Shown here: positions 53,714 to 62,492 of the stretch, piece by piece
Position numbering within the stretch: the first letter of the stretch is position 1
How the letters are laid out: each line of letters opens with the position of its first letter
Origin: Clostridium sp. 1001275B_160808_H3
GTDB taxonomy: Bacteria > Bacillota > Clostridia > Clostridiales > Clostridiaceae
Length of the DNA stretch: 64,000 nt
Direction of reading: 5' to 3'
NCBI RefSeq assembly: GCF_015550425.1
Contig: NZ_JADNAT010000001.1
Location: forward strand, 233,928 to 297,927
Notes under the pieces: model-generated
The model's database searches: none
Told to the model about the DNA's origin: nothing
The model's input: only the letters and a program-made list of their open reading frames with translations
Program-made: the position numbers and the translations under genes

Positions 53714-54544
53714 CTACTCGCTACGACATACACGAAATCCTTGATCTGGCCCCTTACCATTTGCATCGTACTTTCCTATGAAAGAAGACTCGCAACAGAT
53801 GACATCACCAATCCATCCGCCCCCTTTACAAACTCGGGTTGAGATACTAGTAATATCAAAGCTTTTATACCAATCCCAGCACCATTCCCTTACATTACCT
53901 GACATATCATAAAGACCTAATTCATTTGAATTCTTCTTTCCAATTGATTTAGTTTTATTATTGTTTTTTTCTATAGCAGGCCAGTTCCAGTCTCCTGCTA
54001 GATATTCATCTCCAGCATTTCTCCAATTCCATGCTACTTCATCTGAATCATTACTTCCGCTATATGTGTAACTCTTACTAAGTTGCCCTCCGCCCGCTGC
54101 ATATTCCCATTCCTCTTCTGTTGGCAATCTATAACCGTTAGCTCCTTCATTAATTGATACTGTCCACTTTATATCATCATTATTATTCTTATTATTCGGA
54201 TCTTTTTTATTCTTATCTATATTGTAATATGGCTTCAATCCTTCTTTTATGCTCCTTTTATTGCAGTACTCAATGCAGTCATACCAGCTCACCATTTCTA
54301 CAGGCGAATTCTTTCCTTTAAATTGTGATGGATTACTTCTCATTACATCAATCCATTCTTTTTGAGTTACTTCGTATTTCCCAATATAAAAGTTCGATAT
54401 TGTTACATCCTTCCCATAATAATTAGACTTTGTATTAATGAAAGTTCCACCTTTAACTAATACAAGGTCATTAGGTTTTGCTTGTGATTTCACTCCCAAA
54501 ACAACCATTATTGTAATTGTAAATATAATCAATAATTTTTTCAT
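53714..54544 (-). CDS. Secreted SUMF1/FGE-domain protein
   Basis: The 276-residue protein has a signal peptide (about 1-22) and a formylglycine-generating-enzyme-type fold (FYIGKYEVTQKEWIDVM; GYRLPTEEEWEYAAGG; LYDMSGNVREWCWDW; KGGGWIGD; GFRVCRS). It lacks a convincing copper/catalytic cysteine pair near the C-terminus, so it is more likely a carbohydrate- or ligand-binding member than a sulfatase activator. There is no sulfatase nearby. An asparagine/lysine/aspartate-rich insert (about 110-125) is unusual. It sits in an accessory patch next to a GH11 xylanase. Confidence 0.82.
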   Translation of the reverse strand: MKKLLIIFTITIMVVLGVKSQAKPNDLVLVKGGTFINTKSNYYGKDVTISNFYIGKYEVTQKEWIDVMRSNPSQFKGKNSPVEMVSWYDCIEYCNKRSIKEGLKPYYNIDKNKKDPNNKNNNDDIKWTVSINEGANGYRLPTEEEWEYAAGGGQLSKSYTYSGSNDSDEVAWNWRNAGDEYLAGDWNWPAIEKNNNKTKSIGKKNSNELGLYDMSGNVREWCWDWYKSFDITSISTRVCKGGGWIGDVICCESSFIGKYDANGKGPDQGFRVCRSE

Positions 54545-54670
54545 TGATATATCTCCTTTAAATTTTCCTTTAGATAATATTTAAGTAATATGCAGATAAG
54601 TATTTCTTTTAGGTATATAGAATAACAATTCAAATTTATCATATATATTTCGTACGATAAGAATCTATAT

Positions 54671-54692
54671 TAGCCTAATAAAAAGGCTTATT
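54671..54692 (-). other. Small hairpin in the 54545-54878 gap
   Basis: On the minus strand ATAAGCC and GGCTAAT can pair around a T-rich 8-base loop. The gap otherwise shows no gene; AATAACAATTCAAATTTATC at about 54625 resembles the 12-bp inverted repeat before the xylanase gene (55783-55808). Confidence 0.35.
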
Positions 54693-54878
54693 ATATGAAT
54701 GTATTAGTGCAATATTTCGGAAAATAGAGTTGTAATTTGATTCGTTATTTTTTTGATTTTACCTTAATTAATAACTTTTGCTTATAATATTAATTAGCCG
54801 TAGCAATCAATAAAAAGCATTCTTAGTAACTCTAAAAATAGTTTGTTAACAATAAATTTCCTATTTCTAGAAAGGCCA

Positions 54879-55520
54879 TTACCACACTGTTACATTAGCA
54901 CTTCCGCTACTTTGGTATCCTTCTGTTGCTATTACTTGGTAAGACCAATTAGAGCCTAGACTCATTCCCTTACTTCCCCATGCATCAGCATGATTTTTCA
55001 TAGTTATAGAATTATTAGTACCAAGTGATCTTTTTGATTGCCTAACACTCCAGAATTGTTGGAAAGTTGCAGTACCATCTATTGAAGGTGCATTATATCT
55101 AGTAGTTTGGTATATATCATATGTGCCTCCATCACTAGTTACAGTACCCTTATAATTTCCTGTAGGTCTATAAGTTCCCCAGTTATCAACAACATAATAT
55201 TCTATAAGTGAGTTTCTTGTCCATCCATATAGAGTCAAATATGCATTGCCAGAAGGTTGAAACTGACCAGCATTATAATTTGCTACTCTAGTGTATGATC
55301 CCGAATTCCATCCTTTACCAACAACAAAATTACCGCAATTTGACCATGTAACACTATAATTACCGCCTGAACCATTAACAGGATTTACTGTTCCACCGCC
55401 ATCAGTCCAATTTTGCCAGTAGTCTGTAGCTGCCTGTGTTGTTTTTACGTTTACAACTGAAAGCGCAAGTGTGCAACACATCAATGATGATAAAAATAAT
55501 TTTAATCCTCTTTTTTTCAT
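54879..55520 (-). CDS. Endo-1,4-beta-xylanase, GH11
   Basis: The 213-residue secreted enzyme cuts the xylan backbone. It has a signal peptide (about 1-31, cleavage after TTQA-A) and a complete beta-jelly-roll GH11 domain: nucleophile E107 ([11 protein letters not shown]), N113 next to the acid/base (usual in neutral or alkaline enzymes), and acid/base E200 ([11 protein letters not shown]). There is no CBM, dockerin or S-layer module, unlike most clostridial xylanases. Base composition looks richer in G and C than neighbours. It is flanked by gene-poor DNA and decayed sequence, so recent acquisition is plausible. GGGGG lies before the ATG. Confidence 0.95.
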   Translation of the reverse strand: MKKRGLKLFLSSLMCCTLALSVVNVKTTQAATDYWQNWTDGGGTVNPVNGSGGNYSVTWSNCGNFVVGKGWNSGSYTRVANYNAGQFQPSGNAYLTLYGWTRNSLIEYYVVDNWGTYRPTGNYKGTVTSDGGTYDIYQTTRYNAPSIDGTATFQQFWSVRQSKRSLGTNNSITMKNHADAWGSKGMSLGSNWSYQVIATEGYQSSGSANVTVW

Positions 55521-55782
55521 TATTAAATTTCCCCCTAATTATATTTATTTAGTTACTTTAAAAACCAAAATATTTCTATTTGTTGCTACTCACCTACATA
55601 CTACTTGAATATTACCTTTTATAATTACTTTTTTTATATTTTACGTCATTTTCTTTTCAGTAAATTGCTTTTCCTATGTTATTACATGAACTTCTAGATC
55701 ACATCCTTTCTAAAAAATTTTCTTTGTCTACTAACAATGATACTCTCAGTAAAAAATAAAAGTTTTCTATCGTCATATAATA

Positions 55783-55808
55783 AAATAACAAATTCAAATT
55801 TGTTATTT
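55783..55808. repeat. 12-bp inverted repeat upstream of the xylanase gene
   Basis: AAATAACAAATT (55783-55794) and its complement (55797-55808) are two bases apart, 263 bases before the xylanase start. A partial copy lies upstream of the SUMF1-domain gene (about 54625). Possible operator; unproven. Confidence 0.4.
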
Positions 55809-55935
55809 ACAATCACAAAATATTTATATTATATATTCATTTATTTTATTCATCATAATTCGTTTCCACGGAACTAAATTAATTTTTAAAGTTATCATTC
55901 AATAAGTATTCTTAATTTATATATACCTAAAAAAT

Positions 55936-56220
55936 ATATATCTACTCATCTCCATACTGATCAATCCACTCATATGCAATTCCCTCTAAACTTACAGCTT
56001 TAAATCCATTAGGCAGAACATAAACTTTATGCTCCTAAAAACATTGGATCTCTATACATTAGAAATGATATTACAATTGAATCTTTGATTCACGATGCTA
56101 GTCATGAATCAGGTATACGTACAAAAGTAGAAAATGTAATTTTTTATATATCTTTAGGAGGGCTTGCGGAATTGTGGAATTGTGGAATTGTGGAATTACT
56201 GAAGAAACTTTAGTCTAGTC
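55936..56220. pseudogene. Decayed coding fragments and short tandem repeat
   Basis: On the minus strand about 55936-56020 reads YVLPNGFKAVSLEGIAYEWI followed by DQYGDE and a stop, without a start. On the plus strand about 56025-56216 an open frame reads PKNIGSLYIRNDITIESLIH and on to a stop, also without a start codon or ribosome binding site. GGAATTGT is repeated 3.75 times at 56168-56197, inside that frame. I read this as remnants of lost genes. The parent families are not recognised. The preceding 55560-55930 holds only AT-rich sequence and one inverted repeat. Confidence 0.4.
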
Positions 56221-56231
56221 AAATACACTAT

Positions 56232-56268
56232 AAAAAAAAGAGTTAAGCAATTATCTTGCTTAACTCTT
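56232..56268 (-). terminator. Terminator of the rlmD gene
   Basis: AAGAGTTAAGCAA (56238-56250) pairs with 56256-56268; eight T residues follow on the minus strand. Confidence 0.88.
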
Positions 56269-56272
56269 GTAT

Positions 56273-57625
56273 TTATTTCACTAACTTAACAACAACCTCC
56301 GCATGAGGAGTGTTAGGGAACATATCCTTAACTGTACTTTGGACAACTTTGTATCCTGCATCTATTAAATCCTTTAGGTTTTCTACTAAAGTTTTTGGAT
56401 TGCATGATACATAAATTATTTCCTTAGCATTGAATTTAATTACATATTCTAATGCTTTTGGATGTACTCCACTTCTTGGTGGATCTAGGATTATGATATC
56501 CGGCTTATCTTTAACAGTTTTTATTATTTCTGCAACATCACCTGCTAGGAACTCGCAGTTATTTAAATTGTTTAACTTTGCATTTTCTTTTGCTGCTTCT
56601 ACAGCTTCTTCTATAAGTTCTATTCCAACTACTTTTTTAGCGTTCGAAGCTGCAATTTGACCTATAGTTCCTGTTCCACAATAAAGGTCAAAAACAACCT
56701 TATCATTTGATTCTCCCATAAAATCTCTAACTATACTATAAAGGCTTTCAGCCCCCTTAGTATTAGTTTGGAAGAATGAAAATGGTGATATCTTAAATTG
56801 TAAACCTAATAAATTTTCTGTTATATAGTCTTTTCCAAACAATAAATTTACTTTTTCAGGTATTACAGCATCTGAAAAGGAATTATTTTCAGTGTGTAAT
56901 ATAGATACTAAATTTCCTTTATAAGTTTGTGATTTTAGTAAATCTACATACTCTGATAAGTCAAAATCTATTTGCGTCGTAGTGACTATATTAACCATTA
57001 ATTCACCAGTATTTATTGCTTTTCTTATAACTAAGTGTCTTAAGTAGCCTTCTCTTTTCATAACTCTATAATAAGGTAATTCCTTATCCTTAAAATAATT
57101 TACAGTTTCTCTTATTATAGTTCTAAAATCTTCATCAACTATTAAGCACTTATCAACAGTTATAATTCCAAATGATTTTCCTTTCATATGCATGCCTAAA
57201 GTTAATTCTCCACCTTTTTCGAAATCTCCAAAGGTAAACTCCATTTTATTTCTGTATTCCCATTGTTCCTTGCTACCTACAACACCTAAATACTCTCCCA
57301 TAGGTATATTAGCATCTTCAAATAATGCCTTAACTTCTTCACTTAGTAAATCTAATTGCTTATCATAAGTTAAGTTTTGTGATGTACAACCACCACAAAC
57401 TCCAAAGTATTCACAAGATGCATCTATCTCATAATCTGCTCTTTCATCTACTGATAAAAGTTTTAACTCTGCAAATCCTTCTCTCTTCTTCTTTACTCTA
57501 CCACTTACCACTTGTCCTGGGAAAGCACCCTTTACATATATCTTTTTTCCTTCTAAAGTGCCTACTCCAACGGATGGAAATTCTGTTTTATCTATTTTAA
57601 CTTGTACTGTACTTCCTTTTCTCAT
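56273..57625 (-). CDS. rlmCD: 23S rRNA (uracil-5-)-methyltransferase, RlmD/RlmCD type
   Basis: A 450-residue RumA-family enzyme that methylates uracil C5 in 23S rRNA using SAM. It has an N-terminal TRAM domain (about 3-58), iron-sulfur cysteines C71-x5-C77-x2-C80 with the fourth in the [11 protein letters not shown] segment, a Rossmann methyltransferase core ([15 protein letters not shown]), DPPRSGVHP and the catalytic Cys in VSCNPKTL. In Firmicutes one such enzyme often modifies both U747 and U1939. It begins a minus-strand gene that is followed by a terminator; the RDD gene lies 19 bases upstream and may be cotranscribed. Confidence 0.93.
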   Translation of the reverse strand: MRKGSTVQVKIDKTEFPSVGVGTLEGKKIYVKGAFPGQVVSGRVKKKREGFAELKLLSVDERADYEIDASCEYFGVCGGCTSQNLTYDKQLDLLSEEVKALFEDANIPMGEYLGVVGSKEQWEYRNKMEFTFGDFEKGGELTLGMHMKGKSFGIITVDKCLIVDEDFRTIIRETVNYFKDKELPYYRVMKREGYLRHLVIRKAINTGELMVNIVTTTQIDFDLSEYVDLLKSQTYKGNLVSILHTENNSFSDAVIPEKVNLLFGKDYITENLLGLQFKISPFSFFQTNTKGAESLYSIVRDFMGESNDKVVFDLYCGTGTIGQIAASNAKKVVGIELIEEAVEAAKENAKLNNLNNCEFLAGDVAEIIKTVKDKPDIIILDPPRSGVHPKALEYVIKFNAKEIIYVSCNPKTLVENLKDLIDAGYKVVQSTVKDMFPNTPHAEVVVKLVK

Positions 57626-57644
57626 GCTATCTCCTAATTAATGT

Positions 57645-58034
57645 TTATTTTAACATTGTTTTTTTTCCTATAGTTCTTCCAAGCTTTGTTGATTCACAAA
57701 TTGTGCTATATAGAATATTAGTTATTACATATATTATCAAGAACATTGGTTGTCTTTGTGCAATGTAAAAACCTGCGAATTTTAATAAAAAGTCAAAAAC
57801 TAATAATAAAAGTAAAGCTAATGCTATAGCTACTATTTGATCTATAGTTGCAGCTAAAAGTCTTTTTATAAACTTAACTGCCTTTCCATCTTCTTTTACT
57901 TCTTCATTATTTACTTCTTCGTTATTTACTTCTTCGTTATTTACCTCTTCGTTATTTACCTCTTCATTATTAATTATTTCATTATTAGCCATTCCCTCTT
58001 CATTATTCATTACTACATCTTCTCTATCTACCAA
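57645..58034 (-). CDS. RDD-family membrane protein with repeat-encoded N-tail
   Basis: The 129-residue protein starts with an acidic tail (about 1-48) made of NNEEV repeats, then a short RDD domain (FIKRLLAATIDQIVAIALAL, two membrane helices, TKLGRTIGKK). The tail is encoded by five tandem 15-bp units (57901-57975), so length variation between strains is expected. RDD proteins are poorly understood; some act in ion exchange. The start is TTG after AGGAGG. It lies between a lipoprotein gene and rlmD. Confidence 0.82.
   Translation of the reverse strand: MVDREDVVMNNEEGMANNEIINNEEVNNEEVNNEEVNNEEVNNEEVKEDGKAVKFIKRLLAATIDQIVAIALALLLLLVFDFLLKFAGFYIAQRQPMFLIIYVITNILYSTICESTKLGRTIGKKTMLK
57901..57975. 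repeat. Five tandem 15-bp repeats inside the RDD gene
   Basis: TCTTCGTTATTTACT-type units lie at 57901, 57916, 57931, 57946 and 57961, with a few substitutions. They encode a 5-residue repeat on the minus strand and keep the frame when units are gained or lost. Confidence 0.9.
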
Positions 58035-58070
58035 TTTTATATCCTCCTAAATTAAAAGTTAAAGTATGTA

Positions 58071-58742
58071 CTATTTTTTAAAATCATAGTTTTTAGAATC
58101 TAATTTGTATAATAAGAAATCATCCTTTATCGTTATTGTTTCTACTAATCCATTTACATTTGTTTCTATAGTTCCATTACTATTTTGGTTTACAACTATA
58201 TCTTTTATTTGATTATCTAATTCTGAGTAATCTCTTTCTGGATTATTTGTCATAGCTTCTGAAAATAATGCTATGGATGTTTCTTCAAAATTGAATTTGT
58301 CTTCAGTTTTTATTTGGTCCAAATCTAACTTAAATCCTATCTTTAGATTTAAGCTTCCACTAGCCATATCTGCCCCATACATCTTAAATCCATAATACAT
58401 ACTTTCCATTCTATTTGGTTCAGGATTTAAATTGTCTATATATATATGGTTATCGTTAATTGTTTCTCCATTTTCTTCTGTAACTTTTTCTTCCTTAGAA
58501 TATTCTAAGTCATAAAAAGTAGCCACCTCTTCTATTCTTGACATTATTTCATCATTTAAAATAGTCACTTGGTCTTTTGTATAATCTTCTGCCCATACAC
58601 CTTCACCTATAAATTGCTTTTCTTCAACTTTAGGTGGTTCTTGAACTGTTTTTGCTTGTTTATCATTTGAATTTCCGCTACACGCCACTAATGATGTAGC
58701 CATTATTCCGCTAATTACAATCATTAAAAATTTTCTTATCAT
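58071..58742 (-). CDS. Hypothetical lipoprotein
   Basis: The 223-residue protein has a lipobox (LVAC, C21) and an external alpha-beta body (YTKDQVTILNDEIMSRIEEV; NRMESMYYGFKMYGADMASG; LNLKIGFKLDLDQI). No catalytic motif is apparent and I do not recognise a family. GGGGGG lies before the ATG. It is 36 bases upstream of the RDD gene and probably shares its transcript. Confidence 0.75.
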   Translation of the reverse strand: MIRKFLMIVISGIMATSLVACSGNSNDKQAKTVQEPPKVEEKQFIGEGVWAEDYTKDQVTILNDEIMSRIEEVATFYDLEYSKEEKVTEENGETINDNHIYIDNLNPEPNRMESMYYGFKMYGADMASGSLNLKIGFKLDLDQIKTEDKFNFEETSIALFSEAMTNNPERDYSELDNQIKDIVVNQNSNGTIETNVNGLVETITIKDDFLLYKLDSKNYDFKK

Positions 58743-58856
58743 AATAATCCCCCCTAGGATTTTTTAATCTTATGTATTTATAGTTTCCTAAATCCAATTT
58801 ATTATAACACTAAAGTGGCTATTTTAAAAGCCTCTGTCACATAACTGCCATAATAG

Positions 58857-58889
58857 CAAATGGACAAAGATAAATTTTCTCTGCCCATT
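58857..58889 (-). terminator. Terminator of the DUF350 gene
   Basis: AAATGGACAAAGA-type arm (58857-58869) pairs with 58877-58889 using G-U pairs on the minus strand, 11 bases after the stop. Confidence 0.6.
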
Positions 58890-58899
58890 TTATTACTAA

Positions 58900-59115
58900 T
58901 TATTTTACAACTTGTGATACTATTATTGCTATTCCAATTAAAGCTCCTGCTAAAAATATAGCTATTGCTATGTTCCCCTTCTCTAATTCTTTATTAAAAT
59001 CAGCTGGTATTATTGCATCAAATATCTTGTATCCAATTACCAATACCAATATTCCGACTGCCCCAAATAATAAACTTAATCCTAAGTTCATAAGTGTACT
59101 TAAAACTATATCCAT
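58900..59115 (-). CDS. DUF350-family small membrane protein
   Basis: A 71-residue product from ATG at 59115, placed 7 bases after GGGGGA; an in-frame TTG 18 bases earlier overlaps that site. It has two membrane helices (LMNLGLSLLFGAVGILVLVIGY and IAIAIFLAGALIGIAIIVS) joined by a charged loop (FNKELEKGN), the layout of YjfL/DUF350 proteins. Function unknown; some relatives are linked to stress or polyamine loci. Confidence 0.82.
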   Translation of the reverse strand: MDIVLSTLMNLGLSLLFGAVGILVLVIGYKIFDAIIPADFNKELEKGNIAIAIFLAGALIGIAIIVSQVVK

Positions 59116-59206
59116 ATCCCATTCCCCCTTCAATTTAGATAGTTATATAATTAATTTTATCACAAATATCAAATCTATAATATAACATATTTTATAATTT
59201 ATAGGA

Positions 59207-59884
59207 TTATATTGTTATTTTATCTTTCATCTTTTCGAAAGTCTTATCACCTATTCCTTCTATATTTTTCATTTCATCTATTGATTTAAATCCTCCATTT
59301 TTTTCTCTGTACTCAATTATACTTTTTGCCTTAACTTCTCCTACTCCATTTATTTTTTGAAGTTCTTCTAAAGTGGCAGTGTTAATATTAATGACTCCAT
59401 TTTCTGAAGTGCTCCCATTATTAATATTTGTATTATCATTAACATTTGCATTTGATAAGTTATTCTTATTTGGTATAACTATAAGTTGATTATCTCTTAA
59501 TTTATCCGCTCTATTTATTTTCTCTATGTTAGCCTCATCAGTTAGCCCTCCAGCTTTAGTTATTAAGTCCCTAATTATACTTCCTTCACTTATTTCATAA
59601 ACATCTGGATTAACAACTTCCCCTTTTATTTCAACAACTATCATTTTAGTGCTTTGGGGAGATTTATTTTTTCCATTTACTTCTTTAATAGGCTCTGCAC
59701 TTACTTCTGCACTATCCTCAGCATGAGATTCTTCATCTACAAATATATTTTTCATATATTCATCTTTAAATACCTTAGATTTATTTCTTCCATACAAGAT
59801 AAATGATGTTAATATACATATGAAGACTAGTATAATTAATACTATATTTCTCTTTGTTAAAAATTTTTCCATTTTTTTATCCAT
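59207..59884 (-). CDS. comEA: ComEA-type DNA receptor
   Basis: The 225-residue protein has one N-terminal membrane helix (about 14-30), an SLBB-type domain (about 80-140: VEIKGEVVNPDVYEI... IRDLITKAGGLTDEANIEKI) and two helix-hairpin-helix motifs (about 165-225: NINTATLEELQKINGVGEVK; NIEGIGDKTFEKM), which bind double-stranded DNA outside the membrane. The same domain order as Bacillus ComEA. No comEC is adjacent in the window. Competence use in clostridia is unproven. Confidence 0.92.
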   Translation of the reverse strand: MDKKMEKFLTKRNIVLIILVFICILTSFILYGRNKSKVFKDEYMKNIFVDEESHAEDSAEVSAEPIKEVNGKNKSPQSTKMIVVEIKGEVVNPDVYEISEGSIIRDLITKAGGLTDEANIEKINRADKLRDNQLIVIPNKNNLSNANVNDNTNINNGSTSENGVININTATLEELQKINGVGEVKAKSIIEYREKNGGFKSIDEMKNIEGIGDKTFEKMKDKITI

Positions 59885-60043
59885 AAATCACCTCTAATTG
59901 ATAAATCTTTATCTTAATTATTAACTTTTTATTAACATTTTAACTAAAATTTACTTAATTATTCATAAAATATAGAATGATGTCCTTATTTCTGATAAAA
60001 TATTTTTGTCTATATGTAATAAGTTTATTATGGGAGAATTAAT

Positions 60044-61312
60044 ATGAAAAAATTTATGAGAAAAATCTTCCTATTCACTGCTTTTATATGCAGTGTTTTT
60101 GCTGTAAATGTAAAGGCTACTGAATTACCTCAAGTATATTCTGAAGGTGCAGTATTAATGGATGGAAGAACAGGTAAGGTTATTTATTCTAAAAATGAGC
60201 ATACTCAATATGAGCCTGCCTCAACAACTAAGGTTATGACAGCATTAGTTGTTCTAGAAAATACAAAGTTAACTGATAAAGTTACTATTGGTGAAAAACC
60301 AACTCTAGTAGATGGATCTGCAATTGGTATAGCTAAAGGAGAAGTTTATACTGTTGAAGAACTTATGCTAGGCCTTTTATTAGAATCTGGTAACGACTGC
60401 GCTGAAGCATTAGCTGAACATGTTTCTGGATCTAATGAAGAATTTGCAAAACTTATGAATGCTAAAGCTAAAGAGCTTGGTGCATTAGATACAAATTTTA
60501 AAAACCCAAGTGGTTTACACGAAGATGGGCACGTTACTACAGCTTATGATTTAGCACTTATAATGAGGGCTGCTTATCAAAACGAAGACCTTGTGAGAAT
60601 TGCGCAAACTGAATCTCACAAATATGTAAATCATCCATTTTCTGATGGTAGTGAAAAATGGGCTACAAATAGAAACCAGCTATTTAATGAATATACTCCT
60701 TATTATTATCAATATGCTTATATTGGTAAAAATGGATATACTCCAGAAGCAAATCATACATACACCGCTACTGCTATGAAAGATGGACAATTTTTAGTAG
60801 CAGCATTATTAAATGCTACAGATAAGGATAACTTTTATACAAATATAGGTCCGTTATTTAATTATGGATTTGATAATTTTGAAACTATAAAGCTTATCAA
60901 TAAAAATGATGTGCTTGATACATATAAAATTAATGATGATATATCTATCCCTTTACTGGCTAAAGAGGATTTATATTATACTAAATCTAAATCAGAAGGA
61001 ATACCTTCATATACTGTAGATTATTCAAAAAAGGATATAAGTAAGAAAAATATAAATAAAGGGGATATTCTTTTAAAAGCTAAAATAAATATTAATGGAG
61101 AAACTATATCGTCCTTAGATTTGGTAAGTGGAGCTAATAGAGAATATAATAGTCAGGTTAAGATAAAAGAAAAATTGTCTAATTTAGTAACTACACCTAA
61201 ATTTATTGTCATTGTTGTAGTTGTAGTAGTTATTTTAGTAATTCTTATTAGATACTTATTTTTATCTATAAAAAGAAAAAATCTTAGAAGAAGAAGACCT
61301 AGGTTTAAATAA
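60044..61312 (+). CDS. D-alanyl-D-alanine carboxypeptidase (S11, DacA/DacF-type)
   Basis: A 422-residue low-molecular-weight penicillin-binding protein that removes the terminal D-Ala from peptidoglycan stems. A signal peptide (about 1-25) precedes the S11 domain with S60-TTK63, S115-GN117 and K229-NG231 where the family normally has KTG. A beta-rich C-terminal domain (about 280-370) and a C-terminal membrane helix (about 383-405) followed by an arginine-rich tail anchor it. The Thr to Asn change is beside the catalytic lysine and may affect activity. Transcribed alone on the plus strand. Confidence 0.9.
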   Translation: MKKFMRKIFLFTAFICSVFAVNVKATELPQVYSEGAVLMDGRTGKVIYSKNEHTQYEPASTTKVMTALVVLENTKLTDKVTIGEKPTLVDGSAIGIAKGEVYTVEELMLGLLLESGNDCAEALAEHVSGSNEEFAKLMNAKAKELGALDTNFKNPSGLHEDGHVTTAYDLALIMRAAYQNEDLVRIAQTESHKYVNHPFSDGSEKWATNRNQLFNEYTPYYYQYAYIGKNGYTPEANHTYTATAMKDGQFLVAALLNATDKDNFYTNIGPLFNYGFDNFETIKLINKNDVLDTYKINDDISIPLLAKEDLYYTKSKSEGIPSYTVDYSKKDISKKNINKGDILLKAKININGETISSLDLVSGANREYNSQVKIKEKLSNLVTTPKFIVIVVVVVVILVILIRYLFLSIKRKNLRRRRPRFK

Positions 61313-61324
61313 GCTTGAAGTCAT

Positions 61325-61388
61325 AATAAAAGAAAAGTGTGTTGTAAAATGATTTATAAGTCATTTTACAACACACTTTTCTTTTATT
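61325..61388. terminator. 28-bp perfect stem terminator
   Basis: 61325-61352 is the exact complement of 61361-61388 with an 8-base loop, 12 bases after the carboxypeptidase stop. A/T tracts on both sides allow bidirectional use. Confidence 0.88.
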
Positions 61389-61402
61389 AGTAAAATATAC
61401 AT

Positions 61403-61507
61403 TGTAGTTACTTTTATATATAAAAAAGTAACTACATCTCTGCATCTAAGTGCAAATTTAAAAAGTAAAATGTAGTTACCTTAATTTTAAAAAAGATAAC
61501 TACATTT
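61403..61507. repeat. Two related hairpins between convergent genes
   Basis: TGTAGTTACTTTT (61403-61415) pairs with 61424-61436. A similar stem (61468-61482 with 61493-61507, one mismatch) follows and shares TGTAGTTAC. Both lie before the RluD stop on the minus strand, so they are probably duplicated terminators for that gene. Confidence 0.65.
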
Positions 61508-61520
61508 GTATAACCATATA

Positions 61521-62417
61521 TTACTTTAAATATTCTATAAGCTTTTCTATGTCCTCTGGAACTCTTGCTCTAAGACTTAATTCCTTTTTAGTTCTTGGAG
61601 ATTTAAAATCTAATCCATAAGCATGAAGCGCTTGCCTGTTTATAACTTTTCCATCTTCTTCACATCCATATAAAGTATCTCCCCAAATCGGATGTCCTAA
61701 TGAACTTAAATGAACTCTTATTTGATGTGTTCTCCCTGTTTCTAACAAGCATTCAACTAAATCTGAATCGTTAAATCTTTCTATAACCTTATAATGAGTT
61801 ATACTTCTCTGTCCTCTTTCATCAATAACTCTTCTTATAGTTCCTTCTTCTTCTGGCCTATATATCGGTAAATCTATAGTTCCTTCATCATTTTCCATAT
61901 GTCCGTGCACAACTGTAAGATATCTTTTTTCAACATTATTTAAAGTCATTTCTTTAGATAATTCCATATGTGCATATTGATTTTTAGCTATAATAATAAG
62001 TCCAGATGTATCCATATCTAGTCTACTTACAAGCCTAACAATGCACTTTTGATTACTTTCTTTAAAATAATGCATTAAGGCATTAGCTAAAGTACCACTT
62101 TGATATCTTTTTGTTGGATGAACCACCATATTAGGTCCCTTATTCACCACTATTATATCTTCATCTTCATATACAATATCTATTGGTATATCTTCTGGAT
62201 CTATATTTTGAGTTTCTTCTTTTACTAAATCGATTATCACTTCTTCATTGTTTTTCAGAACATAATTCATTTTTACAGCTTTATTATCTACAAAAATCCT
62301 TTTATCTATTGAAGCACTTCTAATTAACCTAGATGATAATCCTAGTTCCTCTTTTAAAAATTCTCTAATTTTTCTTCCTTCGTATTCTTTTGAAACAACC
62401 GTTTTTATAGTACTCAT
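61521..62417 (-). CDS. rluD: RluD-family pseudouridine synthase
   Basis: A 298-residue enzyme that converts uridines in 23S rRNA helix 69 or a related site to pseudouridine. It has an S4 RNA-binding domain (about 12-70: IREFLKEELGLSSRLIRSAS) and the catalytic motif LVSRLDMDTSGLIIIAKN with the essential Asp (about 141), plus GRTHQIRVHLSSLGHPIWGD. ATG at 62417 is chosen for GGAGG upstream; the in-frame ATG 33 bases earlier has none. The exact RNA target (RluD versus RluC type) cannot be told. Confidence 0.9.
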   Translation of the reverse strand: MSTIKTVVSKEYEGRKIREFLKEELGLSSRLIRSASIDKRIFVDNKAVKMNYVLKNNEEVIIDLVKEETQNIDPEDIPIDIVYEDEDIIVVNKGPNMVVHPTKRYQSGTLANALMHYFKESNQKCIVRLVSRLDMDTSGLIIIAKNQYAHMELSKEMTLNNVEKRYLTVVHGHMENDEGTIDLPIYRPEEEGTIRRVIDERGQRSITHYKVIERFNDSDLVECLLETGRTHQIRVHLSSLGHPIWGDTLYGCEEDGKVINRQALHAYGLDFKSPRTKKELSLRARVPEDIEKLIEYLK

Positions 62418-62432
62418 TTTTCCTCCTAGTAA

Positions 62433-62492
62433 AAAGGAGCTGTCGCACATTTCTACAATTTACATTAAACTGCTTTCTGCGACAGCCCCTTT
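62433..62492. repeat. Terminator-like palindrome with AGCTGTCGCA ends
   Basis: AAAGGAGCTGTCGCA (62433-62447) pairs with 62478-62492 with one mismatch; the LCP gene's TAA stop begins in the right arm. The ends are related to those of the 157-bp element at 13578. Confidence 0.75.

Noticed and set aside
56025..56216. Plus-strand open frame as a functional gene
   Set aside because: No start codon with a ribosome binding site, and the end is made of an 8-bp tandem repeat; kept only as a decayed fragment.
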